Notes: a model not told the origin generated them from the letters alone. A DNA stretch of 7,856 bases from CAZRRV01 sp964602735 (GCA_964602735.1 CAZRRV010000055.1:1-7856), one strand, 5' to 3'. Positions 1-5,701 are shown, counted from the stretch's first letter. Translations and numbers: made by a program.

Positions 1-9
1 GTCTGTCAA

Positions 10-38
10 AGTTTAGACCGAACCGCACCGTTTGTCAA
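10..38 (-). promoter_or_regulatory. Candidate leftward sigma-A promoter (second, weaker)
   Basis: On the minus strand a perfect TTGACA (38 to 33) is followed after 17 bases by TAAACT (15 to 10), which matches 4 of 6 bases of TATAAT. It lies downstream of the stronger leftward promoter at 94-121, and the two -35 boxes share the ten bases TTGACAAACG. A third TTGACA occurs at 9 to 4, but its -10 region would be outside the window. The promoter would serve a gene to the left of the window. The -10 box is imperfect, so confidence is limited. Confidence 0.35.
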
Positions 39-45
39 CCCCTTT

Positions 46-82
46 TTTGTAAATTTTTTGCCTATTTGTAAACTTTTTCGCC
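46..82. repeat. Short tandem direct repeat between the two leftward promoters
   Basis: TTTGTAAATTTTTTGCC at 46-62 recurs as TTTGTAAACTTTTTCGCC from 65, a spacing of 19 bases (about two helical turns). It sits in the transcript start region of the leftward promoter at 94-121 and just upstream of the one at 10-38. The spacing would suit an operator for a dimeric regulator, for example the XRE protein encoded to the right, but that is inference. A-T richness alone could produce part of the similarity. Confidence 0.35.
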
Positions 83-93
83 GACTTATTGAT

Positions 94-121
94 ATTATAG
101 CACCGTCGGCGCGTTTGTCAA
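94..121 (-). promoter_or_regulatory. Strong leftward sigma-A promoter with extended -10
   Basis: Reading the minus strand, a perfect TTGACA (121 to 116) is followed after 16 bases by a perfect TATAAT (99 to 94), preceded by TG at -15/-14 (TGCTATAAT). Both hexamers are consensus and the -10 is extended, so this should be a strong constitutive promoter unless repressed. It fires leftward, divergent from the XRE gene, and its target gene is outside the window. Confidence 0.65.
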
Positions 122-213
122 GTAAAAAAATTCGCAAATTGCACAAAAGCCGGCGGGCGGGCGTAAACACCGGCGATCCCGCGGTCGCGCGCGGCGTGAG
201 AGAAAATTGCGTA

Positions 214-243
214 TTGCTTTCGGCGCGGGGAATATGTTATAAT
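214..243 (+). promoter_or_regulatory. Probable promoter of the XRE regulator gene
   Basis: A perfect TATAAT (238-243), preceded by TG (TGTTATAAT, an extended -10), lies 18 bases after a weak -35 (TTGCTT, 214-219). An extended -10 can compensate for a poor -35. Transcription would start near 250, giving a leader of roughly 60 bases before the ATG at 313. Confidence 0.5.
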
Positions 244-245
244 TC

Positions 246-270
246 GGTTGAAAGACCTTGCGGTTCAACC
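246..270. promoter_or_regulatory. Inverted repeat at the XRE transcript start (candidate operator or leader hairpin)
   Basis: GGTTGAA (246-252) and TTCAACC (264-270) are perfect 7-base inverted arms around an 11-base spacer. The dyad covers the predicted +1 region just after the -10 box, a usual place for an autoregulatory operator. The RNA form would be a 5' leader hairpin. No experimental or comparative support is visible. Confidence 0.35.
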
Positions 271-312
271 CCCGCGTGGTTTAAGTGTTCAAACGGACGG
301 AGGCGGGACGAG

Positions 313-900
313 ATGGCGGATACACTCGAGAAAACGATCGCGAACAATATAATCGACCTGCGGAAATCGAAAAAACTGACGCAGATGGAGCTTGCAGAAA
401 AAATTCACTATTCCGATAAATCGGTGTCGAAGTGGGAGCGGGGAGACAGCATACCCGATGTTAAAACGCTCTGCCTGCTCGCCGAGCTGTTCGAGGTGAC
501 GCTGGATTATTTCGTAACCGAAAACGCCTCGCAGAAAGCCGAAGAGTTTTCAGCGCCGAAGGAACGCCGCGGCTACCATACGGTGATTTCGCTTATGGCA
601 TCGGCGGCGGTGTGGGGGCTTATCATAATATTGTATGTGTACGCGCTCATTTATCTGAAACGCAACAACTGGTTCCTGTTCGTGTGGGGAGTGCCGGCCA
701 ACGCGCTGACCCAGCTTATATTAAGCTACAAATGGAAGATACACAAGCTCGACCTCCCGCTCAACTCGATCCTCTGCTGGGGACTGCTCGCCGCCGTTTA
801 TATCTCCTTTCTTCGCTTCAATATATGGCCCATCTTTCTTATAGGCGTACCGGTACAGGTGATTCTGGTGCTTTGGGATGTTCTTCGGCGCAGATATTAA
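313..900 (+). CDS. XRE-family HTH transcriptional regulator with C-terminal membrane segments
   Basis: This encodes 195 residues. Residues about 11-66 form a Cro/C1-type helix-turn-helix DNA-binding domain: a first helix with LRKSKKLTQMELAEK, then recognition helix and following motif SDKSVSKWERGDSIPDV, then the typical LCLLAELFEVTLDYF end. After a short charged linker (71-88) come about four hydrophobic segments (roughly 90-115, 119-138, 151-168, 170-190), so the DNA-binding domain is tethered to the cytoplasmic face of the membrane. The reading frame stays open upstream to position 58, but ATG 313 is preferred. It has GGAGG at 299-303 nine bases upstream, the HTH fold begins shortly after it, and the upstream extension has no recognisable domain and covers the promoter. 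The gene is monocistronic, ending before a terminator at 919-951. XRE proteins with such tails are widespread in clostridia. The ligand or signal is unknown; control of the divergent gene or of itself is inference. Confidence 0.85.
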   Translation: MADTLEKTIANNIIDLRKSKKLTQMELAEKIHYSDKSVSKWERGDSIPDVKTLCLLAELFEVTLDYFVTENASQKAEEFSAPKERRGYHTVISLMASAAVWGLIIILYVYALIYLKRNNWFLFVWGVPANALTQLILSYKWKIHKLDLPLNSILCWGLLAAVYISFLRFNIWPIFLIGVPVQVILVLWDVLRRRY

Positions 901-918
901 ACGTACCGAACAACGCTC

Positions 919-951
919 GCGCCCGGAGAAACCCGAACCGGGCGCTTTTTT
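919..951 (+). terminator. Intrinsic terminator after the XRE gene
   Basis: A perfect 8-bp GC stem, GCGCCCGG (919-926) with CCGGGCGC (938-945), has an 11-base loop and is followed directly by six T residues (946-951). It starts 18 bases after the XRE stop codon. Confidence 0.9.
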
Positions 952-967
952 GTGAAATTCGCCTCGA

Positions 968-1124
968 GGCGACACCGCCGGGTGACCGCCCCGGCTCCCG
1001 CCGTCATCCGCCGGCATTTTCCCATTATGTTTTACGAAAATGTTCGGCAATACACAAAGTGTTCCCCGCGTTTTTTGCTTTCTCTTAACGAACAATCCGG
1101 CGGCGGTCTTTATGCGGTACTGCC
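968..1124 (+). repeat. Dispersed structured intergenic repeat, copy A
   Basis: This 157-bp segment aligns end to end with copy B at 2241-2414. Shared blocks include ACCGCCGGGTGACCG (974-988), CGTCATC, GGCATTTT, AATACACAAA (1049-1058), TAACGAA and, at the right end, TATGCGGTAcTGCC. The ends are imperfect inverted repeats: left GGCgacACCGC...GACCG, right complement GGCagtACCGC...GACCG. It can fold into three hairpins: GCCGG/CCGGC (977-981 with 1011-1015) enclosing TGAC/GTCA; GCATTTTC/GAAAATGT (1014-1021 with 1036-1043); and AATAC/GTGTT (1049-1053 with 1059-1063). No open frame is shared with copy B. This resembles a MITE- or REP-like element. I do not recognise a named family, and no clear target duplication flanks this copy. 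Confidence 0.75.
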
Positions 1125-1429
1125 TTAACGGCGCCATTGATTATATCCGTACAAAACCGGCTTACAGGAGCAAATACTGCACGCGAGGGTATCCCGCGGA
1201 TCGGTATGGAGCATGCGCGGACGCGGTCGTCCTCCGCGGCGCAGGCTACGGTCTGCGGCGGCTTGTATCAAATCCCTCAAATTGGGGGATAAAAATCAAA
1301 GTGAGGAGTTTGATACAATTCAGCGTTTGTCCAGCCGTTTGAGAATCAAGGGGCGCAGACGGCAGGATTCGGCGAAACCATAAAAAGGCGTAAGAAAACA
1401 AACTATGGATTGGAAAGGTGAAATAAAAG
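1125..1429. other. Intergenic stretch before prsW
   Basis: This 305-base gap holds the long dyad at 1263-1318 and little else I can support. I see no convincing sigma-A promoter pair for prsW. A 56-codon frame at 1213-1383 (ATG to TAA) gives a very basic peptide, with a reading frame open across the dyad, but no ribosome binding site precedes its ATG. It could be a decayed gene end, but I do not annotate it as coding. Confidence 0.4.
1263..1318 (+). promoter_or_regulatory. Long imperfect dyad with AGGAG in its right arm
   Basis: TTGTATCAAATCCCTCA (1263-1279) pairs with TGAGGAGTTTGATACAA (1302-1318). Ten outer base pairs are perfect, two central positions mismatch, and five inner pairs are perfect; the loop is 22 bases. 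The right arm contains a Shine-Dalgarno-like GTGAGGAG (1301-1308 region), which the stem would mask. No U-tract follows, so it is not an ordinary terminator. It lies 112 bases upstream of prsW. It could be a leader structure, a protein-binding dyad or a remnant of mobile DNA. Confidence 0.5.
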
Positions 1430-2191
1430 ATGTTTTACTTTTTAATGAAACCGATACTCACGTACAACTGGCTGTTGATAATAGCGGCTGTCGTTCCCGC
1501 CGTTTTCCTGATGATACAGGTATATAAGCTTGACAAGCTTGACAAAGAAAGTCCGGCTGTCTTGATAAGTATGGCGGCCGGAGGGATCCTGGCGGCGCTT
1601 CTCGCTCTGGTAATAGAGCGCGTACTCAGCTTTTTCCTTGATATGCTCGTCCCGGCCGAGTCCAATCTTTACAACGTCATTCTGTATTTTGTGATCGTGG
1701 CCTTCACGGAGGAGGGATGCAAATATTTCATGCTGAAGAGGCGGTCATGGCGTTCGGCTGAATTTAACTGTCTTTACGACGGCGTGGTATACGCGGTCTT
1801 CACCTCCCTTGGCTTCGCGCTATGGGAGAATATCAGCTATGTCCTGCATTACGGCTTCTCGACGGCGTTGGTGCGCGCGGTCACGGCCATACCCGGCCAT
1901 ACCTGCTTCGGCATCTTTATGGGCGTGTTCTACGGCTGCTCCAGGGGCTACGCCTACCTGGGGGAAGAGAAAAAGTCCAAACTGTTCCGCGTTCTTTGCG
2001 TCTTCGTCCCGGCTTTAATTCACGGAGCCTATGATTACATCGCTTCCTCGCAGACCGAGAACTCGGAATGGATATTCATCGTTTTCATCCTGTGTCTGTA
2101 TGTCATCTCGTTTCTTCTTGTGAGGCGCATGTCGAAAAATGACAGATATATTAACATGGACAGGGCGAATTACAGATTTTGGGATATGTGA
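1430..2191 (+). CDS. PrsW-family intramembrane metalloprotease
   Basis: This encodes 253 residues with about seven hydrophobic segments (near 11-29, 43-63, 80-93, 118-138, 153-170, 186-206, 212-231). All hallmark motifs of the PrsW family are visible: EExxK as E94-E95-G-C-K98, FxxxEN as F129-A-L-W-E133-N134, HxxxG as H157-T-C-F-G161 and HxxxD as H198-G-A-Y-D202. These residues form the membrane-embedded active site. In Bacillus subtilis, PrsW performs site-1 cleavage of the anti-sigma factor RsiW; other homologues act on different membrane proteins. ATG 1430 has AAGGTGA (1415-1421) at good spacing. No sigma factor or anti-sigma gene is nearby, so the substrate is unknown and a prsW symbol would overstate orthology. 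The gene stands alone, flanked on both sides by same-orientation copies of a repeat (968-1124 and 2241-2414). The family call is firm; the role is open. Confidence 0.88.
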   Translation: MFYFLMKPILTYNWLLIIAAVVPAVFLMIQVYKLDKLDKESPAVLISMAAGGILAALLALVIERVLSFFLDMLVPAESNLYNVILYFVIVAFTEEGCKYFMLKRRSWRSAEFNCLYDGVVYAVFTSLGFALWENISYVLHYGFSTALVRAVTAIPGHTCFGIFMGVFYGCSRGYAYLGEEKKSKLFRVLCVFVPALIHGAYDYIASSQTENSEWIFIVFILCLYVISFLLVRRMSKNDRYINMDRANYRFWDM

Positions 2192-2240
2192 AACGGCGGC
2201 GGCGCTTTCAGCTGAGCCCGAGTTCTTCTTTCATCCCTAA

Positions 2241-2414
2241 GGCAGCACCGCCGGGTGACCGTCTAACGGCTTCGCACGTCATCTGCCCGGCATTTTTCCG
2301 TTATATTTCACAAAAATGCTCGGAAATACACAAACAGTATTCCCTGCGCTTTTTATTTCATCTAACGAAAAATCTGGCATCGCATCTGACGCACAATCAT
2401 TATGCGGTATTGCC
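2241..2414 (+). repeat. Dispersed structured intergenic repeat, copy B, with CTAA target duplication
   Basis: This 174-bp relative of copy A lies in the same orientation. It begins GGCAGCACCGCCGGGTGACC and ends TTATGCGGTATTGCC (2400-2414). It is flanked by the direct repeat CTAA at 2237-2240 and 2415-2418, consistent with a 4-bp target-site duplication. It can fold into GCCGGG/CCCGGC (2250-2255 with 2286-2291) enclosing TGAC/GTCA, GCATTTTT/AAAAATGC (2290-2297 with 2312-2319) and GGAAATAC/GTATTCC (2322-2329 with 2337-2343, one bulge). The middle hairpin has a 14-base loop in both copies, and its closing pair is T-A here but C-G in copy A. The right end is also a perfect 15-base inverted match to 2504-2518. 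It encodes no protein, so any movement would depend on enzymes supplied elsewhere. Confidence 0.75.
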
Positions 2415-2501
2415 CTAAAATTGCTGTTTTGGTTCTGTTTCCCGCAACATCAAATCATGCGCCTTCTCAAGTGACCGAACAATTCCCTCAAAAATATTCA
2501 T

Positions 2502-2562
2502 AAGGCAATACCGCATAAAGACCCGGCGCATCCGATGCCGGGTCTTTACGCGGCGTTACCTT
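2502..2562. repeat. 61-bp near-palindromic hairpin made of two repeat ends (element C)
   Basis: The left arm (2502-2527) and right arm (2537-2562) pair over 26 positions with four mismatches, several of which could be G-U in RNA. The innermost twelve pairs (TAAAGACCCGGC with GCCGGGTCTTTA) are perfect. Both arms are variants of the terminal sequence of copies A and B: the left arm 2504-2523 matches the complement of copy A's right end (1105-1124) at 19 of 20 bases. The structure looks like two inverted ends brought together, that is, an internally deleted or solo derivative. The GC stem followed by TTTA might also give weak bidirectional termination. Confidence 0.75.
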
Positions 2563-2785
2563 AAGACGTTTTCCGAAAGCCGGGGCAATCGTACGCACAA
2601 CTCAGAATAAGCGTTATACCGTAATGTTGATTATAGCACCCGATTACGGGCCGCATAACGGCGGTTCGCAATAAGCGGCGGCAGGATTATGCGGCGCGGT
2701 TGCGCCCGACGGGTCGCGGAATCGGCTCGCACGCCCGGTTGATTTGAACTTTTTTCACCGAATTTTTTAACTTTTTTTATTTCGG
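2563..2785. other. Non-coding stretch upstream of the surface-glycan operon
   Basis: I see no gene here on either strand. The only notable site is a minus-strand TGCTATAAT (2638 to 2630), identical to the extended -10 at 102 to 94, but without a good -35 at the expected distance. A-T-rich runs at 2741-2783 precede the operon promoter and could act as an upstream element. Confidence 0.4.
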
Positions 2786-2814
2786 TTGAAAATCGAAAAC
2801 CGGCGGCATAAAAT
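2786..2814 (+). promoter_or_regulatory. Sigma-A promoter of the three-gene surface-glycan operon
   Basis: TTGAAA (2786-2791) and TAAAAT (2809-2814) each match 5 of 6 consensus bases and are separated by the ideal 17 bases. Transcription would begin near 2821, about 38 bases before the first ATG. T- and A-rich runs immediately upstream (2750-2780) are suited to an UP-like element. Confidence 0.65.
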
Positions 2815-2858
2815 AATAATCGCGGCGACAGGAAACGCGGCGGAAGGAGGAGCGCGGC

Positions 2859-3770
2859 ATGAAAAAATATATTTTCCCCGTAATTTACGGTGCCGTGCTC
2901 GCACTGTTTACGGTATATGTGTTGCTCGACACTTTCACGATAAAAAGAGTATACCGCGCCGCCGATACGGAAGAATCTGGGAAATATTCGTCTTACACGC
3001 CGACCGACGACTCCCCGGCCGCCGGCGGGCAGAGCGGGTCAGACGACGGCAGAACCTACCGCGACGGGAACATACAAATCGAAATAACCGAATACACGGA
3101 AAACGGCACGGCGGTTTACGCCGCCGATATAAAGCTTTCCTCGGCGGAATATCTTAAAACCGCGTTCGCGCAAAATCTGTTCGGGAAAAACATCAGGGCG
3201 AAAACGTCGGATATAGCCGCCGGGCACGGAGCCATCCTCGCGATAAACGGCGATTTTTACGGTTCGAGAGACGGCGGCTGCGTTCTGCGGAACGGCGTTC
3301 TTTACAGAAACGGCACAACCCCGGGGCAGGAGGATCTGGCAATTTACGACAACGGGGACTTTCGGATATTCGACGAGCAAAGCGTCGATACCGACGCTCT
3401 TTTGAGCGAGGGAGTGACGCAGGTGCTGTCGTTCGGCCCCGCGCTTGTCGACGACGGTCGGGTAACGGTGGGCACGGATTACGAAGTGGGCAAGGCAATG
3501 GCGAGCAACCCGCGAACCGCGATAGGGATTATATCTCCGCTGCATTATGTATTTGTGGTTTCCGACGGCAGAACGGCGCAGAGCCGCGGGCTTTCGCTTT
3601 ACGAACTGGCGGGTTTCATGCTTGATTTGGGAGTGCGGACTGCCTATAACCTCGACGGCGGCGGTTCATCTACCATGTATTTCAAAGGCGAGGTAATCAA
3701 CCGCCCCACAACAAACGGCAGGATTTCGGAAAGAGAGGTAAGCGACATTGTGTACATCGGATACGACTGA
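2859..3770 (+). CDS. Membrane-anchored phosphodiester glycosidase family protein (NAGPA domain)
   Basis: This encodes 303 residues. Residues 6-24 form an N-terminal hydrophobic helix after MKK, which I read as an uncleaved anchor or signal, followed by a low-complexity Ser/Gly/Asp linker (about 37-68) leading to an extracytoplasmic catalytic domain. That domain shows the conserved blocks of the NAGPA/DUF2233 family: AINGDFYG (128-135), SFGPAL (191-196), NPRTAIGI (217-224), NLDGGGSSTMYF (264-275), a following RP (282-283), and the terminal D296-I-V-Y. The mammalian founder removes GlcNAc from a phosphodiester on mannose-6-phosphate; bacterial members are thought to act on phosphodiester-linked sugars of surface polymers, and the substrate here is unknown. 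The start is secure, with AAGGAGG (2844-2850) eight bases before ATG. It is the first gene of an operon and overlaps the next gene by 23 bases. Confidence 0.85.
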   Translation: MKKYIFPVIYGAVLALFTVYVLLDTFTIKRVYRAADTEESGKYSSYTPTDDSPAAGGQSGSDDGRTYRDGNIQIEITEYTENGTAVYAADIKLSSAEYLKTAFAQNLFGKNIRAKTSDIAAGHGAILAINGDFYGSRDGGCVLRNGVLYRNGTTPGQEDLAIYDNGDFRIFDEQSVDTDALLSEGVTQVLSFGPALVDDGRVTVGTDYEVGKAMASNPRTAIGIISPLHYVFVVSDGRTAQSRGLSLYELAGFMLDLGVRTAYNLDGGGSSTMYFKGEVINRPTTNGRISEREVSDIVYIGYD

Positions 3771-4161
3771 GCCGCGGAACAAAGAGGGAAAAGCGGCGCT
3801 CGCCTACCTTGTAACATCGGCCGTTTGCGCGCTGTTCGGCGCAATTTACGAACATTTTTCGCACGGCGTATATTCATATTATATGATTTACGCGTTCGCG
3901 TTTCCGCTGTGTATGGGGGCGCTGCCGTTCGAGGCAATGTCGGTTGCCGGAAAGAAGAACAACCGTTCCGCCGCGGCGGACAATCTGTGGCATTGCGCGG
4001 CGGCGACATTAACCGCGGGCAGTATTGTCAGGGGGGCGCTCGAAATATACGGCACCTCGAACCGCCTCGTCGGGATTTATCCGGCGGCGGGTATCGCCCT
4101 GGCGCTGTCGGCGCTGATAATTACCGTAATTATGAAATTCCGCGGGAAGCCGCAAAAATAA
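3748..4161 (+). CDS. Small four-helix membrane protein of the surface-glycan operon
   Basis: This encodes 137 residues from a TTG start. The start is chosen because GAGAGGT (3733-3739) lies eight bases upstream, and because there is no in-frame ATG or GTG before the first membrane helix. The start sits inside the glycosidase gene, 23 bases before the end of that gene, so translation is probably coupled. Predicted membrane helices are near 15-34, 43-63, 79-97 and 108-129, with a basic C-terminus (KFRGKPQK). The segment IYEHFSHGVYSYYMIYAFAF (33-52) between helices 1 and 2 is rich in aromatic residues and His and looks like a conserved feature. I do not recognise a named family. Its position between a surface glycosidase and a carbohydrate-binding lipoprotein suggests an envelope role, possibly as a partner or scaffold; that is inference. 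The gap to the next gene is 22 bases. Confidence 0.75.
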   Translation: MCTSDTTEPRNKEGKAALAYLVTSAVCALFGAIYEHFSHGVYSYYMIYAFAFPLCMGALPFEAMSVAGKKNNRSAAADNLWHCAAATLTAGSIVRGALEIYGTSNRLVGIYPAAGIALALSALIITVIMKFRGKPQK

Positions 4162-4183
4162 AAAATTCCGGGGAGGAATAAAA

Positions 4184-5560
4184 ATGCCTGCCACTAAAAA
4201 ATCCGGTATGATTTGCGCCGCCATAGCCTTGTCGCTGCTCGCGGCGGTGTTCTCGGGGTGCGGTAAAAACGCCGCGCCTTCACAAAGTCCGCAAAGCGGC
4301 GGCGACAGTTCGCGGTTGGCCGCAACCGACGAAAGCGCCGACTGGGATGAATCGACCGCCGTGAAAATCGTCCTTGCGGACGGCGGCGCGACCGTAAGCG
4401 GAAACGGCGCGACGGAAAAAGACGGCGATATTCACATCACCGCGGGAGGAGACTACGCCGTTTCCGGCAAACTCGACGGCGGATCGGTTGTGATCGATAC
4501 CGACGGCGAGGTTCGCCTGATATTAAACGGAGCCGAAATAACGGGAGCGGACAACCCCGCCGTTCTCGTTAAAAACGCCGGGAAACTGGTTCTAACATTA
4601 AACGCCGGCACCGATAACGCGCTGTCGTCGGATTCCGACAACGGGGATAACCCGGACGGCGCTCTGTACTGCGAATGCGGTTTAACGATCAACGGCGGGG
4701 GCGCGCTGTCGGTAAACGGCAAACACAACCACGGGGTCGTCTGCGGCCCGCTCACCGTAACCGGCGGCAAAATCTCCGTTGACGCCGCAGAGGACGGGAT
4801 CAGTGTTTCGGACAGCATGAGGGTAAAAAACGCCGAATTCGATATAACCGCCGGCGACGACGGCAAGGGGATTACCGTATCGAACGATGACGAAACGGCG
4901 GAGTTCTACATGGAATCCGGCAGGATAACCGTTCCGTCGTGCAACGAGGGGATAGAAGCGAACAAGATTACCGTTGCGGGCGGCGATATCGACATAACGG
5001 CAATCGACGACGGGATAAACGCGAACGGAAGCGGGCAAACCTCGGTTATCGAAATCAAAGGCGGGAACATAACGGTTAAAAACGGGAACGGAAGAGACGC
5101 CGACGGTCTGGATTCGAACGGAGACATATTTATAACGGGCGGCAATGTGTTCGTATCGCTGAACGGTGACGGCGGGAACTGCGCTGTTGATTACGGCAAA
5201 GAGAACGGAGGCGAATTCCGTATCGACGGCGGAACGGTACTGGCCTGCGGCGGAAACGCCATGGCGGAGGCGATAGAGGAGGATTCGGCTCAGGGTTTTA
5301 TAATGAAAACCGTTACGGCCGACGCGGGCGCCGAGGTTATATTAAAGGACGGGAGCGGGAACACTCTGCTCTCCCGAACCGTTCCCTACGCTTTTTCGCT
5401 AATAACGGTAAGCGTTCCGAATATGAAAAAAGGCGACAGGTGCGTGCTGTCGGTCGGAGGCAGCGAAACCGAAATCACGGTCGATAATTCGTCGGTTGCC
5501 GGCGGACCCGGCGGAGGTTTCCACGGCGGCGGCGGCCGCCGCCCGAACGCGCCCGCATAA
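4184..5560 (+). CDS. Carbohydrate-binding beta-helix lipoprotein (Cthe_2159-like)
   Basis: This encodes 458 residues. A signal peptide (basic KK at 5-6, hydrophobic 9-24) ends in FSGC, so lipidation at C26 by the diacylglyceryl transferase and signal peptidase II pathway is likely. A Ser/Gln/Gly linker (about 30-50) follows. The main body, about 60-355, is repetitive Gly/Asp/Asn-rich beta-strand sequence with recurrent turns such as EDGI (203-206), NEGI (254-257), DDGI (275-278) and ADGL (306-309), typical of a right-handed parallel beta-helix. This fits the carbohydrate-binding family typified by Clostridium thermocellum Cthe_2159, a polygalacturonate-binding, calcium-binding surface protein. 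Residues about 365-435 form a separate beta domain, and the last 20 residues are a Gly/His/Arg-rich tail. GGAGGA (4172-4177) precedes the ATG by six bases. It is the last gene of the operon. The ligand is not determinable from the sequence. Confidence 0.82.
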   Translation: MPATKKSGMICAAIALSLLAAVFSGCGKNAAPSQSPQSGGDSSRLAATDESADWDESTAVKIVLADGGATVSGNGATEKDGDIHITAGGDYAVSGKLDGGSVVIDTDGEVRLILNGAEITGADNPAVLVKNAGKLVLTLNAGTDNALSSDSDNGDNPDGALYCECGLTINGGGALSVNGKHNHGVVCGPLTVTGGKISVDAAEDGISVSDSMRVKNAEFDITAGDDGKGITVSNDDETAEFYMESGRITVPSCNEGIEANKITVAGGDIDITAIDDGINANGSGQTSVIEIKGGNITVKNGNGRDADGLDSNGDIFITGGNVFVSLNGDGGNCAVDYGKENGGEFRIDGGTVLACGGNAMAEAIEEDSAQGFIMKTVTADAGAEVILKDGSGNTLLSRTVPYAFSLITVSVPNMKKGDRCVLSVGGSETEITVDNSSVAGGPGGGFHGGGGRRPNAPA

Positions 5561-5701
5561 CCCGCGCGACCCGTTTTATCGCTTATCGCCGATTATACGC
5601 TCCCATACGCCCGCGCGTGCGATTTATTGAAATGCGCAGGCGTTATTGTTTTGCCGTACATCACTCCGGGCGCCGCCGAAAACCGCGGTTTGATTCCCTC
5701 C

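Noticed and set aside
250..280. GGTTCAACCCCCGC resembling a tRNA T-arm
   Set aside because: The T-stem does not pair correctly, and no acceptor, anticodon or D arm can be assembled around it.
58..312. In-frame upstream extension of the XRE gene to 58
   Set aside because: It has no ribosome binding site at the far start, encodes Arg-rich sequence with no domain, and covers a good promoter. ATG 313 has a well-spaced GGAGG and begins just before the HTH fold.
1137..1146. Minus-strand TATAAT-like box (TTGATTATAT on the plus strand)
   Set aside because: There is no TG extension and no -35 at 16-18 bases.
1213..1383. 56-codon frame with a basic product
   Set aside because: Only one base separates GGAG from its ATG, the first half is low-complexity Arg-rich sequence, and I recognise no family. 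It is kept as a possible gene remnant in the findings.
968..2562. CRISPR-like interpretation of the repeats
   Set aside because: The copies are long, few, diverged and irregularly spaced, with a gene between A and B. There are no regular spacers and no cas genes.
3039..3545. 168-codon minus-strand open frame inside the glycosidase gene
   Set aside because: It is a shadow of a well-supported gene in a GC-rich third-position context, and the product shows no domain.
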